Below are positions 5,431-5,439 of a stretch of 5,439 bases of DNA, piece after piece. Positions within the stretch are counted from its first letter, which is position 1; every line of letters starts with the position of its first letter. The stretch comes from Patescibacteria group bacterium (GTDB taxonomy: Bacteria; Patescibacteriota; Minisyncoccia; Phycocordibacterales; PALSA-1337). Both the position numbers and the translations under genes were made by a program. Where the stretch lies: contig JAUPUH010000049.1 in assembly GCA_030917665.1 (NCBI GenBank), positions 1-5,439 of the forward strand, read 5' to 3'. A model generated the notes under the pieces. That model was given only the letters and a program-made list of their open reading frames with translations, did not search any database and had not been told where the DNA came from.

Positions 5431-5439
5431 ATGAAGGTG
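5431..5439 (+). CDS. Possible first three codons of the next gene (ATG AAG GTG)
   Basis: Only three codons are visible. The call rests on the promoter-like pair just upstream and the near-leaderless spacing shared with other genes here. No Shine-Dalgarno precedes it, and nothing can be said about the product. Confidence 0.25.

Overview
The window looks like a stretch of bacterial chromosome, moderately AT-rich and densely coded. Several traits suggest a reduced-genome lineage of the Patescibacteria/CPR type, most like Parcubacteria. These are an RsmI that ends right after its methyltransferase domain, an MraY with an enlarged cytoplasmic loop, several genes with no visible Shine-Dalgarno and a -10 box almost touching the start codon, and unassigned small proteins. 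The taxonomic placement is inference. All genes read through with the standard code, and nothing suggests a recent mobile element, phage or CRISPR array.

Layout from left to right: a 3'-truncated mraY on the minus strand (1-797). Divergent from it, a cytosolic NlpC/P60-like cysteine peptidase (840-1616, +). The peptidase overlaps tail-to-tail by 32 bp with an ATP-grasp ligase (1585-2829, -). The ligase is divergent from rsmI (2857-3525, +) across a 27-bp spacer. A hairpin at 3541-3567 separates rsmI from a convergent unknown 124-aa protein (3567-3941, -). Divergent from that is a two-gene unit: a 70-aa two-helix membrane protein (4021-4233, +) joined stop-to-start with a membrane-anchored DUF4015-type putative glycoside hydrolase (4234-5382, +). 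A promoter-like pair at 5393-5420 and an ATG at 5431 suggest another gene running off the right edge.

Functionally the region mixes cell-envelope work (lipid I synthesis by MraY, an exported carbohydrate-active enzyme with a small membrane partner), ribosome maturation (RsmI), and a possible ligase/peptidase pair (ATP-grasp plus NlpC/P60) of unknown substrate. The most distinctive pattern is regulatory. All three divergent spacers appear to hold overlapping, back-to-back promoters. Most starts look leaderless or nearly so, while one gene, the 124-aa unknown, carries a perfect 11-nt Shine-Dalgarno that moves its start to a TTG codon.
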